Shown here one piece after another: positions 1 to 8,562 of a DNA stretch of 64,000 nt. The translations under genes were made by a program, and so were the position numbers. Under the pieces are notes generated by a model. It searched no databases and was not told where the DNA came from. It was given only the letters and a program-made list of their open reading frames with translations. This DNA comes from Bradyrhizobium sp. ORS 278 (lineage in GTDB: Bacteria > Pseudomonadota > Alphaproteobacteria > Rhizobiales > Xanthobacteraceae). Numbering within the stretch: the stretch's first letter is position 1; every line of letters begins with the position of its first letter. Location of the stretch: the NCBI RefSeq assembly GCF_000026145.1, contig NC_009445.1, positions 372,001-436,000 of the forward strand, read 5' to 3'.

Positions 1-354
1 CGCCTTGTCGACGAAGGCGCGGATGCCGCCGCATTGGGCATGGCCGAGGATGACGATGTGCTTCACCATGAGCACGGTGACGGCATATTCCAATGCCGCC
101 GACACGCCATGCGCATTGGCGTCGGGCTGATAGATCGGCACGAGATTGGCGATGTTGCGCAGGACGAACAATTCGCCGGGGCCGACGTCGAAGATGACCT
201 CCGGCGAGACGCGGGAATCGCAGCAGCCGATCACCATCACTTCCGGCGACTGGCCGCGCTCGGACAGCTCCAGATAGCGGCTCTGTTCGGTCGGCAGGCG
301 CTGGGTGGTGAAGGCGCGATAGCCCTCGAGCAGACGTTGCGGAAACGAGATCAT
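1..354 (-). CDS. beta-carbonic anhydrase (C-terminus cut by window edge)
   Basis: Reading leftward from an ATG at 354, the first 118 residues of a beta-class carbonic anhydrase are visible; the rest lies outside the window. The enzyme interconverts CO2 and bicarbonate at a zinc centre. The class signature CCDSRVSPE is at residues 44-52 and HAQCGG at 105-110, so the zinc ligands should be Cys45, His105 and Cys108, with the Asp46/Arg48 dyad of the family. There is no signal peptide, so it is probably cytosolic. It is divergent from the lyase gene at 456. The family call is firm; a physiological role cannot be read from this fragment. Confidence 0.93.
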   Translation of the reverse strand, partial: MISFPQRLLEGYRAFTTQRLPTEQSRYLELSERGQSPEVMVIGCCDSRVSPEVIFDVGPGELFVLRNIANLVPIYQPDANAHGVSAALEYAVTVLMVKHIVILGHAQCGGIRAFVDKA

Positions 355-455
355 GGGCCCTGCCTAAACACATGCGGCCTGCGGGAACAAGCCTTTCGGC
401 CCGGCAACCGAAATGGTATCGCGGGCCGCCGCCATAAACCAAGGGAAACGCCGAA

Positions 456-1334
456 ATGATCCGCCCGCGCCGCAGTCTCCTGTTCATGCCCGGCTCCAAT
501 GCCCGCGCGCTGGAGAAGGGACGGAACCTGCCGGCCGACGGCCTGATCCTGGATCTCGAGGATTCCGTGGCGCCGGACGTCAAGGCGGCCGCGCGCGAGC
601 AGATCGCCAAGGCGGTCGCCGCCGATGGTTACGGCAAGCGCGAGCTGCTGATCCGCATCAACAGCCTGGATACGCCCTGGTGGAGCGACGACGTCGCGAT
701 GGCCGGACAGACCGCGACCGACGGCATCCTGGTTCCCAAAGTGTCGACCGTCGCGGACCTGCGCACGGTGAGCAACCGCCTTGCCGAGGTCGGCGCCGAT
801 CCGGCGCTGAAGGTGTGGGCGATGATCGAGACCGCACGCGCCGTACTCGACGCGGACCTGCTCGCTGCGACCGTGCATGAGGCGGGCTCACGGCTCGCCG
901 GCTTCGTGTTCGGGCCGAACGACATCTCGCGCGAGACCCGCATCCGCATGGTACCGGGCCGCGCGACGATGCTGCCGATGATCAGCCATTGCGTCCTGGC
1001 GACGCGCGCGCACGGGCTCGAGATCCTCGATGGTCCCTACAGCGATTTCGCCAACACCGACGGCTTCGCGCAGGAATGCATCCAGGCCCGCGATCTCGGC
1101 TTCGACGGTAAGACGCTGATCCATCCGGGCCAGATCGATGCCTGCAATGCGATCTTCACGCCGCCCGCGGTCGAAATTGCCGAAGCGCGCAAGATCCTGG
1201 CCGCGTTCGAACTACCCGAAAATGCATCGCGCGGCGCGATCCAGATCGACGGCCGCATGGTCGAGCGGCTGCATGCCGAGATGGCCAAGCGCACGATCGC
1301 GATCGCGGACGCGATCGCCGAGATGACGAAGTAG
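456..1334 (+). CDS. HpcH/HpaI aldolase / citrate lyase beta-like (CoA ester lyase)
   Basis: This 292-residue protein belongs to the CitE-like TIM-barrel family, which cleaves or forms C-C bonds of (methyl)malyl-CoA or citramalyl-CoA type substrates with Mg2+. Visible family marks are the N-terminal RRSLLFMPGSN, the LILDLEDSV strand with its acidic metal-binding residues, the substrate-arginine segment LLIRIN, and the GFVFGPNDIS loop. The length is normal for free-standing CitE-like lyases. No citrate lyase alpha or gamma genes are nearby, so citrate fermentation is unlikely. The exact substrate (malyl-CoA, citramalyl-CoA or other) cannot be decided from the sequence. Confidence 0.88.
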   Translation: MIRPRRSLLFMPGSNARALEKGRNLPADGLILDLEDSVAPDVKAAAREQIAKAVAADGYGKRELLIRINSLDTPWWSDDVAMAGQTATDGILVPKVSTVADLRTVSNRLAEVGADPALKVWAMIETARAVLDADLLAATVHEAGSRLAGFVFGPNDISRETRIRMVPGRATMLPMISHCVLATRAHGLEILDGPYSDFANTDGFAQECIQARDLGFDGKTLIHPGQIDACNAIFTPPAVEIAEARKILAAFELPENASRGAIQIDGRMVERLHAEMAKRTIAIADAIAEMTK

Positions 1335-1355
1335 TCAGAAGGAGGACTCGCCGCG

Positions 1356-1727
1356 TCAGATCTGTCGAAGGCTCAGGATGTAGTTGACGAGGTCGCCGCG
1401 CTGCTCCGACGTGAGGATGACGTTGGGCATCGTCGGGTGGCTGCTCTGCAGGAACACCTTCAGCGACAGCTCGGTCGTCGATGGCATGTTGGCCACTGCC
1501 GCGAAATCAGGCGCCGTCCGGGTCTGGGCTCTGGCGCCGCTCGCGTCGATGGCGTGGCACGGACTGCACCAGGACTCCGCCAGCTTGCGGCCGGCCTGGA
1601 CGCTCTCCGCCGCGGGCGTGGCACCATTGGCGTAGTGCAGCCGGATCAGCAGCATTGCGGCGAGCGCGAGCAGGATCGCGGCGCCGACATGGAGCCAGGT
1701 ATTGCGGTGCAGATTCGGCAGACTCAT
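1356..1727 (-). CDS. small membrane-anchored c-type cytochrome
   Basis: This 123-residue class I cytochrome c has a hydrophobic stretch at about residues 12-30 that is a signal anchor or signal peptide. The haem-binding motif CSPCH is at 54-58 and a likely axial methionine, Met100, lies in HPTMP. It should carry electrons on the periplasmic side. It lies 39 bp downstream of the DUF6455 gene on the same strand and is probably co-transcribed with it from the FixK-type site at 2236-2249, which suggests a low-oxygen role. Covalent haem attachment would need the Ccm system encoded at 21.6-24.7 kb. Its redox partner is unknown. Confidence 0.88.
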   Translation of the reverse strand: MSLPNLHRNTWLHVGAAILLALAAMLLIRLHYANGATPAAESVQAGRKLAESWCSPCHAIDASGARAQTRTAPDFAAVANMPSTTELSLKVFLQSSHPTMPNVILTSEQRGDLVNYILSLRQI

Positions 1728-1766
1728 CGCTTTGCTCCGCTTGATGTGAGGGGAGGAGAGCGGCGA

Positions 1767-2183
1767 TCAGTGCTTGGTGACGGCGACGCCGAGGCGGTCG
1801 ATGGTCGGCGCGTTGAGGCAGTAATCCTCGTAATGCGCATCGCTGGTTCCCGCCGCGAGGTCGCGATGGCAGCGCGGCTTGTCCTTGCACATCGCGCAGA
1901 CCCGCTCCATGTCGCGCAGCACCAGCGGCTCGGCGCGCGACAGCGCGGCCTCGTCGATGCCGAGCGCCTTCAGCATCAGGGGCAGCTCATCGGCCGCGTG
2001 CTCGCCCTGCCGCACCAGCTCGTCGAGATCCGACGGCGTGACCTGCAGGTCCAACGCGATGCGCTCGAAATCGTCCCGGTCGAGCTGCCTCAGCTCGCTC
2101 AGCTCACGCCGGTGCCGCAGCCATTGCGCGAACGTGTCGATGAGAAACTGCACGCGGGGATAGGGCTTGGCTTGGGCCGACAT
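1767..2183 (-). CDS. DUF6455-type Cys-motif protein, microaerobic operon lead gene
   Basis: This 138-residue protein has no known function. The ATG at 2183 is preferred because GGAGACGAG sits just upstream; a longer start at 2213 lacks this. The N-terminal half is a short helical segment rich in Arg, Glu and Leu. The C-terminal half has a cysteine cluster CAMC (96-99), Cys105 and Cys122, a spacing that suggests a metal or Fe-S site and resembles DUF6455 proteins as I remember them. It is the first gene of a likely two-gene unit with the cytochrome c at 1356-1727, and a perfect TTGC-N6-TCAA box lies 52 bp before its start. The domain name is from memory and should be checked. Confidence 0.72.
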   Translation of the reverse strand: MSAQAKPYPRVQFLIDTFAQWLRHRRELSELRQLDRDDFERIALDLQVTPSDLDELVRQGEHAADELPLMLKALGIDEAALSRAEPLVLRDMERVCAMCKDKPRCHRDLAAGTSDAHYEDYCLNAPTIDRLGVAVTKH

Positions 2184-2235
2184 GACTCGTCTCCGATGAT
2201 TGCCTGCAATCAATCACCGGCGGGCCGCGCCGACG

Positions 2236-2249
2236 TTGCGTTAGATCAA
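2236..2249 (-). promoter_or_regulatory. FixK/FNR-type box upstream of DUF6455-cytochrome c unit
   Basis: The 14-mer TTGCGTTAGATCAA fits the rhizobial FixK2 consensus TTG(A/C)-N6-(T/G)CAA exactly. Its centre is about 59 bp before the start codon at 2183, so a class II activator position near -41 would give a 5' leader of roughly 18 nt. The match and position are seen directly; binding is inferred. Confidence 0.62.
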
Positions 2250-2282
2250 GCAGCGGAACAGCCCTGCCGAAGGCGCAGACCG

Positions 2283-3080
2283 TCAGGCGCCGAAGCGCTC
2301 GGTCGCCCAGGCATAGAGGCTGCCCGGTATCGGCGCCTCGCCGCCGCGGCCCTTCGGCGAGATATGCAGGCCGATGATGCCGGGATCGCTGATCAGGCCG
2401 GAGAAGTCGCTGGGATCGAAGAACGCCCTGGGCTCGGCGTGCGCGGCATAGAAGCTGCGCTTCGGCAGCGCATGGCGCAGCGAGCCGTGGCGGCGGGCCA
2501 GCGCGGTCAGCGCGGCGGGGCCGAAGATGGCGACGCGGATATCCGACAGGCGGTCGGAGACGCCGCGCAGGCGTCGCAGCGCGAAGGTGATGCGGTGACG
2601 CAGCGACAGCCAGTTCGGCGTCAGCGCGTCCTGCGCCATCAGCGCGGCGAACTCGGCCACGATGGGGTCGTCGGGCGGCAGATACAGCACGGAGTTGCCG
2701 AGCTGCCGCGGCCGCTCCCAGGCGAATGTGGGCAGCGCCGGATCGATCTCGACCGGGCGCAGCAGCAGCACATCGGCATCGAGCCAGAGTCCGGCGCGCT
2801 CGGCCATCAGCCGCATGCGGAAGAAGTCGCTGAATTGCAGGGTCGTCCAGTCGCGCCAGCTGCCGTCCGGCTGCGGCGGCCTGAGACGCTCGGCAAACGC
2901 ACAAGGCAGGATCGCCTCGGCGTCGGCATTGCCAACGCCGTCGGGCAGGCCCGGCAGCGGATCGAAGCTGTAGACAGTGACCTTGTGGCCGGCGGCGAGC
3001 TGCGAACGCAGACAGGTCTGGCGCAGCCGGTCGAGCGGCCCGCGCCAGAAGGTGACGACTTCGGGCAATACGCGCGGCAA
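2283..3080 (-). CDS. DXD-motif glycosyltransferase (GT32-like sugar-binding domain)
   Basis: This 265-residue protein resembles the 'sugar-binding region containing DXD motif' glycosyltransferases. These transfer a sugar from a nucleotide-sugar donor using a divalent metal. The metal and nucleotide motif is LDADV with Asp101 and Asp103, preceded by a typical SDFFRMRLMAERAGLW helix. There is no signal peptide or membrane span. The best start appears to be TTG at 3080, with AGG about 11 nt upstream; it is not certain. It stands alone between the cytochrome unit and leuD. Acceptor and product are unknown. Confidence 0.78.
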   Translation of the reverse strand: MPRVLPEVVTFWRGPLDRLRQTCLRSQLAAGHKVTVYSFDPLPGLPDGVGNADAEAILPCAFAERLRPPQPDGSWRDWTTLQFSDFFRMRLMAERAGLWLDADVLLLRPVEIDPALPTFAWERPRQLGNSVLYLPPDDPIVAEFAALMAQDALTPNWLSLRHRITFALRRLRGVSDRLSDIRVAIFGPAALTALARRHGSLRHALPKRSFYAAHAEPRAFFDPSDFSGLISDPGIIGLHISPKGRGGEAPIPGSLYAWATERFGA

Positions 3081-3165
3081 CGGCGGACCTGTGCTCGGGA
3101 TGCTCTCGAAACAAGGCCCCGGACGAGGTCCGGGGCCCGCGAACTCTGTGCTGTCAGGCGGGGGC

Positions 3166-3768
3166 TCAGGCCCAGGCGCGCTCGGCGAGCTTGGCCTCGT
3201 AGCTGTCGATCGAGGCCTTCTTTTCCAGCGTCAGCCCGATGTCGTCGAGCCCGTTGAGCAGGCAGTGCTTGCGGAACGGGTCGATCTCGAACTTCACGGT
3301 GCCGCCGTCGGGGCCCCGGATCTCCTGGGCGGCGAGATCGATCGTGAGCGTCGCATTGGCGCCGCGCTCGGCGTCGTCGAACAGCTTGTCGAGATCGGCC
3401 TGCGAGACACGGATCGGCAGGATGCCGTTCTTGAAGCAGTTGTTGTAGAAGATGTCGCCGAACGAGGTCGAGATCACGCAGCGGATGCCGAAATCGAGCA
3501 GCGCCCAGGGGGCGTGCTCGCGGCTCGAGCCGCAGCCGAAATTGTCCCCGGCGACCAGGATCTTGGCGTTGCGATAGGCCGGCTGGTTGAGCACGAAATC
3601 GGGGTTCTCGCTGCCGTCGTCCTTGTAGCGCTGCTCCGAGAACAGGCCCTTGCCGAGACCGGTGCGCTTGATGGTCTTCAGGTACTGCTTGGGGATGATC
3701 ATGTCGGTATCGACATTGATGATCTTCAGCGGCGCGGCGACGCCTTCCAGCGTGGTGAACTTGTCCAT
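3166..3768 (-). CDS. leuD: 3-isopropylmalate dehydratase small subunit
   Basis: LeuD pairs with LeuC (7156-8562) to isomerise 2-isopropylmalate to 3-isopropylmalate in leucine synthesis. The protein is 200 residues when started at the ATG at 3768; a GTG three codons upstream is possible. It has the swivelling-domain signature with the [13 protein letters not shown] loop, and the N-terminal [10 protein letters not shown] segment of the family. Its length is as expected for bacterial LeuD. leuC is on the same strand about 3.4 kb away with unrelated genes between, so the two subunits are not in one operon here. Confidence 0.96.
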   Translation of the reverse strand: MDKFTTLEGVAAPLKIINVDTDMIIPKQYLKTIKRTGLGKGLFSEQRYKDDGSENPDFVLNQPAYRNAKILVAGDNFGCGSSREHAPWALLDFGIRCVISTSFGDIFYNNCFKNGILPIRVSQADLDKLFDDAERGANATLTIDLAAQEIRGPDGGTVKFEIDPFRKHCLLNGLDDIGLTLEKKASIDSYEAKLAERAWA

Positions 3769-3861
3769 CGGGGGCACCTTCGAGAGTATCGGGCAGGCCG
3801 CTGTTTAGCCCGATTGGCGGGGCGGATAAAGTCAAATTGCCCGAAAATCCAGCCGTCCAGG

Positions 3862-4260
3862 TCAGTCGGCGGCGGCCTCGATCGCTTCCATGTCGTCGTC
3901 CGACATCCCGAAATGATGCCCGATCTCGTGGATCAGGACGTGGCGGACGATGTGGCCCAGGCTCTCGTCATGCTCCGCCCAATAGTCCAGGATTGGGCGG
4001 CGATACAGCCAGATCATGTTGGGCAGGCGCGGCAGGTCGTCATTGCTGCGGAACGGCAGCCCGGTGCCCTGGAACAGGCCGAGCAGGTCGAACTCGCTCT
4101 CGGCCTGCATCTCGTCGAGCACCTCCTCGGTAGGGAAGTCGTCGACCCGGATGATGACGCCCTCGCACATCCTGCGGAAATGCGCGGGCAGCCGCTCGAA
4201 CACATCATGCGCCATCGCTTCCATGTCGGCGAGCGAGGGGGCCTTCAGTTCTGTCAACAT
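3862..4260 (-). CDS. small zincin-like metallopeptidase (DUF1025/MMP family)
   Basis: This 132-residue cytosolic protein has the zinc-binding motif HEIGHHFG near its C-terminus, a canonical HExxHxxG. Such small 'possibly metallo-zincin' proteins are widespread in alphaproteobacteria; their substrates are not known. The start at 4260 is supported by GAGAAGG just upstream. An upstream extension in the same frame would run over the promoter side of the neighbouring secreted protein gene and is not favoured. Family assignment is good; peptidase activity is inferred from the motif only. Confidence 0.87.
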   Translation of the reverse strand: MLTELKAPSLADMEAMAHDVFERLPAHFRRMCEGVIIRVDDFPTEEVLDEMQAESEFDLLGLFQGTGLPFRSNDDLPRLPNMIWLYRRPILDYWAEHDESLGHIVRHVLIHEIGHHFGMSDDDMEAIEAAAD

Positions 4261-4390
4261 TGCCGCCTTCTCACCCCCACTTTGCTGATGTCGCGCCCTG
4301 GTTCTATGACAAGTGTGGCGGCGTTGCGATTGACGCCAGATGCGAAAACGGCGACCGTTCGAAGCGCGCGATTTAGGTGTTGGGGGACGC

Positions 4391-4738
4391 ATGCGACAGA
4401 AGTCGATGATGCTGGCGGGAACGGCGCTGGCGGCGGCCATCATGGTCTCGATGTCGGCAGGAGCTCGGGCCGAGCCGCCCGCCGGCGCAAACCGCGAGGC
4501 CATGCAGCTCGAGAGCATGCAGCGCGACGCCAGCACGGATTTCTCAGCGCAGCGGCGCCCGCGACGGGTCCCGATCTATCCGCGTCAGTACGAGGGACAC
4601 TGGGAGCCGGACGTGGTGCCGCACTACAATCCGGGGCCGAACGCGGTGCGTGTCTGCAATGCCTCCTACGTCCCGGAGCACCGGCCGAGCGGGACCGTCA
4701 TCGTCCCGCACATGAGCTGCTACTGGCGGCGCGGCTGA
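4391..4738 (+). CDS. secreted hypothetical protein
   Basis: This 115-residue protein starts at the ATG at 4391 after GGGGGACGC. Residues 1-27 look like a Sec signal peptide (KSMMLAGTALAAAIMVSMSA core, cleavage after AGARA). The mature part is rich in Pro, Arg and Tyr, with two cysteines (in RVCNASY and MSCYW) that could form a disulphide. I do not recognise a domain. It is the first of four consecutive small exported proteins on this strand. Function unknown. Confidence 0.72.
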   Translation: MRQKSMMLAGTALAAAIMVSMSAGARAEPPAGANREAMQLESMQRDASTDFSAQRRPRRVPIYPRQYEGHWEPDVVPHYNPGPNAVRVCNASYVPEHRPSGTVIVPHMSCYWRRG

Positions 4739-5015
4739 TCGGTGCCGCGCTTGCGGAGACCGATGCGACTGGTCGCCGCTGCGACAGCTCCCCAGCCTTC
4801 GGTCTGATAGTGCCCGTCATGCCACAGTGCCGTTATGTCGCGCGGCAGCCCGGAACCGCGCGCGGCGGTTCGGCATTCTGCTCCGGCGCAGGTCTTCAGG
4901 TCCCATTCACGTCGCTCATTCGAGACTGATCTGCGTCGTACCGCGGCGGCGGCCATCAGCTGAGATGGTGGTGCACGGTGCCCGGCGTGATGTCAGGCGA
5001 TCGAAGGAGGAGTTC

Positions 5016-5282
5016 ATGACTGTGATGAGGCTGTTGGGCATCGCGGCGGTCGGCGCCGTCCTGGCTTTGGCTGCGCCCGCGCAGCGCGCAGAGGCGCTCT
5101 CGCTGAGCAATCCGGGCGCAGCGGCTGCTGTGCAGCAGGGCGCGGCCCAGGAGACGACCCAGGCACATTGGCATGGGCGCCGCCATTGGCATCCGCGGCG
5201 GCACTACTACCCGCGGCACTATTATCCGCGCCATCACTGGCGTCCGCATCACTGGCACCGGCACCACCACCGCCACTGGTGA
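5016..5282 (+). CDS. secreted His/Arg/Trp-rich small protein
   Basis: This 88-residue protein starts at 5016 behind a strong AAGGAGGAG ribosome site. A signal peptide (residues 1 to about 30, ending in RAEALS) is followed by a short Ala/Gln-rich linker. The C-terminal 38 residues are built of His, Arg, Trp and Tyr, with repeats such as HYYPRHYYPRHHW. The tail could bind divalent metals or polyanions; this is inference from composition. A perfect hairpin follows the gene. The overall design resembles the 220-residue protein at 5999-6661. Confidence 0.75.
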   Translation: MTVMRLLGIAAVGAVLALAAPAQRAEALSLSNPGAAAAVQQGAAQETTQAHWHGRRHWHPRRHYYPRHYYPRHHWRPHHWHRHHHRHW

Positions 5283-5311
5283 GCCGCGGCGTCGATGATG
5301 ATCGACATCAA

Positions 5312-5334
5312 ACAGGCCCGCTCTGCGGGCCTGT
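5312..5334 (+). terminator. hairpin after His-rich gene
   Basis: A perfect 10-bp stem (ACAGGCCCGC / GCGGGCCTGT) with a TCT loop lies 29 bp after the stop at 5282. No clear T-run follows, so it may be a weak intrinsic terminator or a 3'-end stabiliser. Confidence 0.7.
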
Positions 5335-5365
5335 ACGTTATGGTGGGCCGGGAATAAGGTCTGCG

Positions 5366-5635
5366 ATGACTTCGTCCATCACCAAGACGTGGCTCGGGAT
5401 CGGCGTCGTGACGATCGCGTTGCTGATAGCCGGTTCTGCTGCGACCTCCCCCGCGACCGCTGCGTCGTTTGGCGTGCAGACCGGCCGCTCGCTGGCTGCT
5501 ACGGAGATTGGCTCTCGTCGGCCCATTCGGTCGAGATCGATCGTGTCGCCCCCTCGTTATATCGGGCGCCCGAACGCGTACGTGCCGGCTTATCCTCCAG
5601 ATTCGACCATCCTGTTCACGCCGTTCCTCGACTGA
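5366..5635 (+). CDS. secreted hypothetical protein
   Basis: This 89-residue protein starts at the ATG at 5366 with AAGGT 8 nt upstream. The N-terminal segment (WLGIGVVTIALLIAGSAA) is a clear hydrophobic signal peptide with probable cleavage after ATAA near residue 33. The short mature part is basic, then Pro/Tyr-rich, ending STILFTPFLD. No cysteine and no recognised domain. It sits in the cluster of four exported proteins. Function unknown. Confidence 0.62.
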   Translation: MTSSITKTWLGIGVVTIALLIAGSAATSPATAASFGVQTGRSLAATEIGSRRPIRSRSIVSPPRYIGRPNAYVPAYPPDSTILFTPFLD

Positions 5636-5998
5636 GTCTTCCATCGCTGCAATGACGCGTTCGCTCAGCGAATAAAGCGCGGGCGCGCACCAGAAGCACC
5701 GCAGCCTCGCTGGCCGCGCGCAGGCAGCGTTGACGTTGCGGAACACATCGACGAAATGCTCCTGAGCAGCCGTCGCGCAAGATCGAACATCATCAGTCGA
5801 ATGACGACGGTGACGCTGCTCAGCCTGTGCTCTGCCGCGACGCCACGCCGCAGATGCGCGCGTTGCGTGCATCATTCATGCCGCATTCACGTCGCTATCT
5901 CTACGTTCATGTTGGGGGTGCGCCAAATCCACCGATCGGACGGTCAGCAAGGGCGCTGCATGGGTCCATCGTTGCACATCATTCAGGGAGAAGGGACG
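5636..5998 (+). other. intergenic stretch, no convincing gene
   Basis: These 363 bases hold no reading frame with a good start and ribosome site. They presumably carry the promoter of the Gly/His-rich protein gene that starts at 5999; I cannot pick out a definite -35/-10 pair or operator. Confidence 0.45.
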
Positions 5999-6661
5999 AT
6001 GATGAGGATGAAGGACCAGCGTGCTGGTCTCGCTCGTCGCCTCAGTCTTGCGGCGGCGGCACTAATTGTGTTGGCGGGCGCGTCTGGTCGGCCGGCATCG
6101 GCAATGACGCCTGTCAGCCCCGGCGCCACACCTGTGGCTCCAGCATCTGCTGAAGCCTTGACGATTCAGGTGCGTGGCCCCGGAGGTCATGGCGGGGGAG
6201 GAGGCGGCCACGGCGGTGGCGGTTTCCATGGCGGCGGTGGCTTCCACGGAGGTGGCGGCTTCCACGGCGGCGGTGGCGGCTTCCATGCTGGTCCAGCTTT
6301 CCATGGTGGTGGCGGCCCCGCGTTCCACGGTGGTGGCGGGATGTTCAGGGGCGGCCCGGTTTTCCATGGCGGCGGTGGCCCGCGACCTGTATTCCATGGC
6401 GGTGGCGGCTACTATCAACGTCCGCATTATGCCTATCGGCCATACTTCCATCATCATCGCCGCCACTTCTACGGCTATAGCAGCTACTACTACCCGACCT
6501 ACACCACCGGCTACTACTACCCCTATCGCCGCTGCCGCATCGTCTACACCTATTATGGTCCGCGACGCGTCTGCCATTATCGGCACTTCCGTGGTTACCA
6601 TTGGCGTCATCACCACCGCTGGCACCATCGTCACCACCGCCATCACTGGCGCTACTACTGA
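5999..6661 (+). CDS. secreted Gly/His/Tyr-rich repeat protein
   Basis: This 220-residue protein starts behind GGGAGAAGGGACG. After a signal peptide (cleavage near RPASA) there is a linker, then about ten repeats of the form FHGGGG (for example GGFHGGGGFHGGGG), then a Tyr-rich stretch with YYYPTY units. The tail has two cysteines (RRCRIVY, RRVCHYR) and a His/Arg/Trp-rich end like that of the 88-residue protein at 5016-5282. The composition suggests a disordered, possibly metal-binding or surface-associated protein; this is inference. A terminator follows at 6691. Confidence 0.78.
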   Translation: MMRMKDQRAGLARRLSLAAAALIVLAGASGRPASAMTPVSPGATPVAPASAEALTIQVRGPGGHGGGGGGHGGGGFHGGGGFHGGGGFHGGGGGFHAGPAFHGGGGPAFHGGGGMFRGGPVFHGGGGPRPVFHGGGGYYQRPHYAYRPYFHHHRRHFYGYSSYYYPTYTTGYYYPYRRCRIVYTYYGPRRVCHYRHFRGYHWRHHHRWHHRHHRHHWRYY

Positions 6662-6690
6662 TTACGTCGAGAGGTGATCGAGACAACGAG

Positions 6691-6720
6691 GGACGCCCCA
6701 GGGCGTCCTTCTCTCGTTTC
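6691..6720 (+). terminator. intrinsic terminator
   Basis: GGACGCC / GGCGTCC stem with a CCAG loop at 6691-6708, followed by the pyrimidine-rich TTCTCTCGTTTC. It ends the transcript of the Gly/His-rich protein gene. Confidence 0.75.
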
Positions 6721-6735
6721 AGGGCATGCGCGTGG

Positions 6736-6951
6736 TCAGAGCCAGTCCTTGAACTGCCAGTTCTTGACCGTCAGCTTCCAAGGCACCAGCGTCTCCAGCC
6801 GCCACTTGGCGAACCGCCCGGGCGGCCAGTTCGAAAGCCGGCGCTCTTCCTTCGGCTCTTCCGGCTTGGCGATGATCTTGGCCGGCGGCGTCTTGCGGCG
6901 CTGACGGGTCGCGTCACGAATGAGGTCGACGTATTCCGGCTTCTCGGCCAT
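6736..6951 (-). CDS. small basic hypothetical protein
   Basis: This 71-residue protein is rich in Lys, Arg, Pro and Trp (several W residues near the C-terminus, ending WQFKDWL) and has no signal peptide. A GAGGAGCC ribosome site precedes the ATG at 6951. It reads leftward downstream of leuC but is separated from it by a strong terminator, so it has its own promoter. I do not recognise a family. The ribosome site and codon use favour a real gene. Confidence 0.6.
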   Translation of the reverse strand: MAEKPEYVDLIRDATRQRRKTPPAKIIAKPEEPKEERRLSNWPPGRFAKWRLETLVPWKLTVKNWQFKDWL

Positions 6952-7075
6952 GACAGGCTCCTCGGCAGGCTCCTCGGCACGTTCCTCTGCGGACGCGATG
7001 CGTCAGCGGTAGGATTGTGCGTGAGGAGCATTAAGGAGCTCTTGCCGGGCAGCTTCGATGTTGAGTCGAAATGAA

Positions 7076-7107
7076 AATGCGGCGGCTCCTTCTGAAGCCG
7101 CCGCATT
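7076..7107 (-). terminator. leuC intrinsic terminator
   Basis: A perfect 12-bp stem (7076-7087 with 7096-7107) has an 8-nt loop. On the minus strand it is followed by TTTTCATTTCG, a good U-rich tail. It lies 49 bp after the leuC stop. Confidence 0.85.
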
Positions 7108-7155
7108 CCTTATAGATCGGCCGCTGTGCAGTTCTGCTGCGCCAGCGGAATCAGC

Positions 7156-8562
7156 TCAGCGCCAGTCGCGCACGTCGACGAAGTGACCGGCGATCGCGGC
7201 GGCCGCGGCCATCGCGGGCGACACCAGATGGGTACGGCCCTTGAAGCCCTGACGGCCCTCGAAGTTGCGGTTCGAGGTCGAGGCGCAGCGCTCTTCCGGC
7301 GCCAGCTTATCCGGGTTCATCGCGAGACACATGGAGCAGCCCGGCTCGCGCCATTCGAAGCCGGCCTTGATGAAGATCTTGTCCAGACCCTCGGCCTCGG
7401 CCTGCTCCTTGACGATGCCCGAGCCCGGCACGACCATCGCGTTGACGTGGCTAGAGACGGTCTTGCCCTCGGCGATCTTGGCGGCGGCGCGCAGGTCCTC
7501 GATGCGGCCATTGGTGCAGGAGCCGATGAAGACGCGGTCGAGCTTGATGTCGGTGATCTTCGTGCCCGCGGTCAGGCCCATGTATTTCAGCGCGCGATGC
7601 TTGGAGATGCGCTTGGCCTCATCCGCGATCTTGTCGGGATCCGGCACCATGCCGGTCACCGAGATCACGTCCTCGGGCGAGGTGCCCCAGGTCACGATCG
7701 GCGGCAGCTTGGCGGCATCGAGCCGCAGCTCGTGGTCGAAATGCGCGCCCTCATCGGAACGCAAGGTCTCCCAGTAGCGCATCGCCGCATCCCAGGCCGC
7801 GCCCTGCGGCGCCTTGGGGCGGCCGCGTAGGAAGTCGTAGGCCTTCTCGTCCGGCGCGACCAGGCCGGCGCGTGCGCCGCCCTCGATCGACATGTTGCAG
7901 ACGGTCATGCGGCCTTCCATCGACAGCGCGCGGATCGCTTCGCCGGCATATTCCAGCACGTAGCCGGTGCCGCCCGCGGTGCCGATCTCGCCGATGATGG
8001 CGAGGATGATGTCCTTGCCCGTCACGCCGTCCGGCAGCTTGCCGTCGACGGTGACGCGCATGTTCTTCGCCTTCTTCTGGATCAGCGTCTGCGTCGCCAG
8101 CACATGCTCGACCTCGGAGGTGCCGATGCCGTGCGCCAGCGCGCCGAACGCGCCATGCGTCGAGGTGTGGCTGTCACCGCAGACGATCGTGGTGCCGGGC
8201 AGCGTAAAACCCTGCTCCGGGCCGATGACGTGGACGATGCCCTGGCGGCGGTCGAACTCGTTGTAGTACTCGATGCCGAAGTCCTTGGCGTTCTCGGCCA
8301 GCGTCTTGATCTGCTCGATGCTCTCCGGATCCGGGTTCGGCTTGGAGCGGTCGGTGGTCGGCACGTTGTGATCGACGACGGCCAGAGTCTTCTCCGGCGC
8401 ATGCACTTTGCGGCCGGTCATGCGCAGGCCCTCGAACGCCTGGGGCGAGGTGACCTCGTGGACCAGATGGCGGTCGATGTAGAGCAGGCAGGTGCCGTCC
8501 TCGGCTTCGTGTACCAGATGGTCGTTCCAGATCTTGTCGTACAGGGTAGTCGGCTTCGACAT
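7156..8562 (-). CDS. leuC: 3-isopropylmalate dehydratase large subunit
   Basis: LeuC carries the [4Fe-4S] cluster of isopropylmalate isomerase and works with LeuD (3166-3768) in the second step of leucine synthesis. The protein is 468 residues, the usual length. Cluster ligands are visible as Cys349 (GSCTNGR), Cys409 and Cys412 (PGCSMC), and the [12 protein letters not shown] motif of the aconitase superfamily is present. The start at 8562 has GGGAG about 12 nt upstream. It is followed by its own terminator, so leuC is monocistronic. Confidence 0.97.
   Translation of the reverse strand: MSKPTTLYDKIWNDHLVHEAEDGTCLLYIDRHLVHEVTSPQAFEGLRMTGRKVHAPEKTLAVVDHNVPTTDRSKPNPDPESIEQIKTLAENAKDFGIEYYNEFDRRQGIVHVIGPEQGFTLPGTTIVCGDSHTSTHGAFGALAHGIGTSEVEHVLATQTLIQKKAKNMRVTVDGKLPDGVTGKDIILAIIGEIGTAGGTGYVLEYAGEAIRALSMEGRMTVCNMSIEGGARAGLVAPDEKAYDFLRGRPKAPQGAAWDAAMRYWETLRSDEGAHFDHELRLDAAKLPPIVTWGTSPEDVISVTGMVPDPDKIADEAKRISKHRALKYMGLTAGTKITDIKLDRVFIGSCTNGRIEDLRAAAKIAEGKTVSSHVNAMVVPGSGIVKEQAEAEGLDKIFIKAGFEWREPGCSMCLAMNPDKLAPEERCASTSNRNFEGRQGFKGRTHLVSPAMAAAAAIAGHFVDVRDWR

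Noticed and set aside
5827..6153. Alternative 108-residue frame upstream of and overlapping the Gly/His-rich protein
   Set aside because: No ribosome site, Cys/Arg-rich random composition, and it overlaps a gene with a strong start in another frame.
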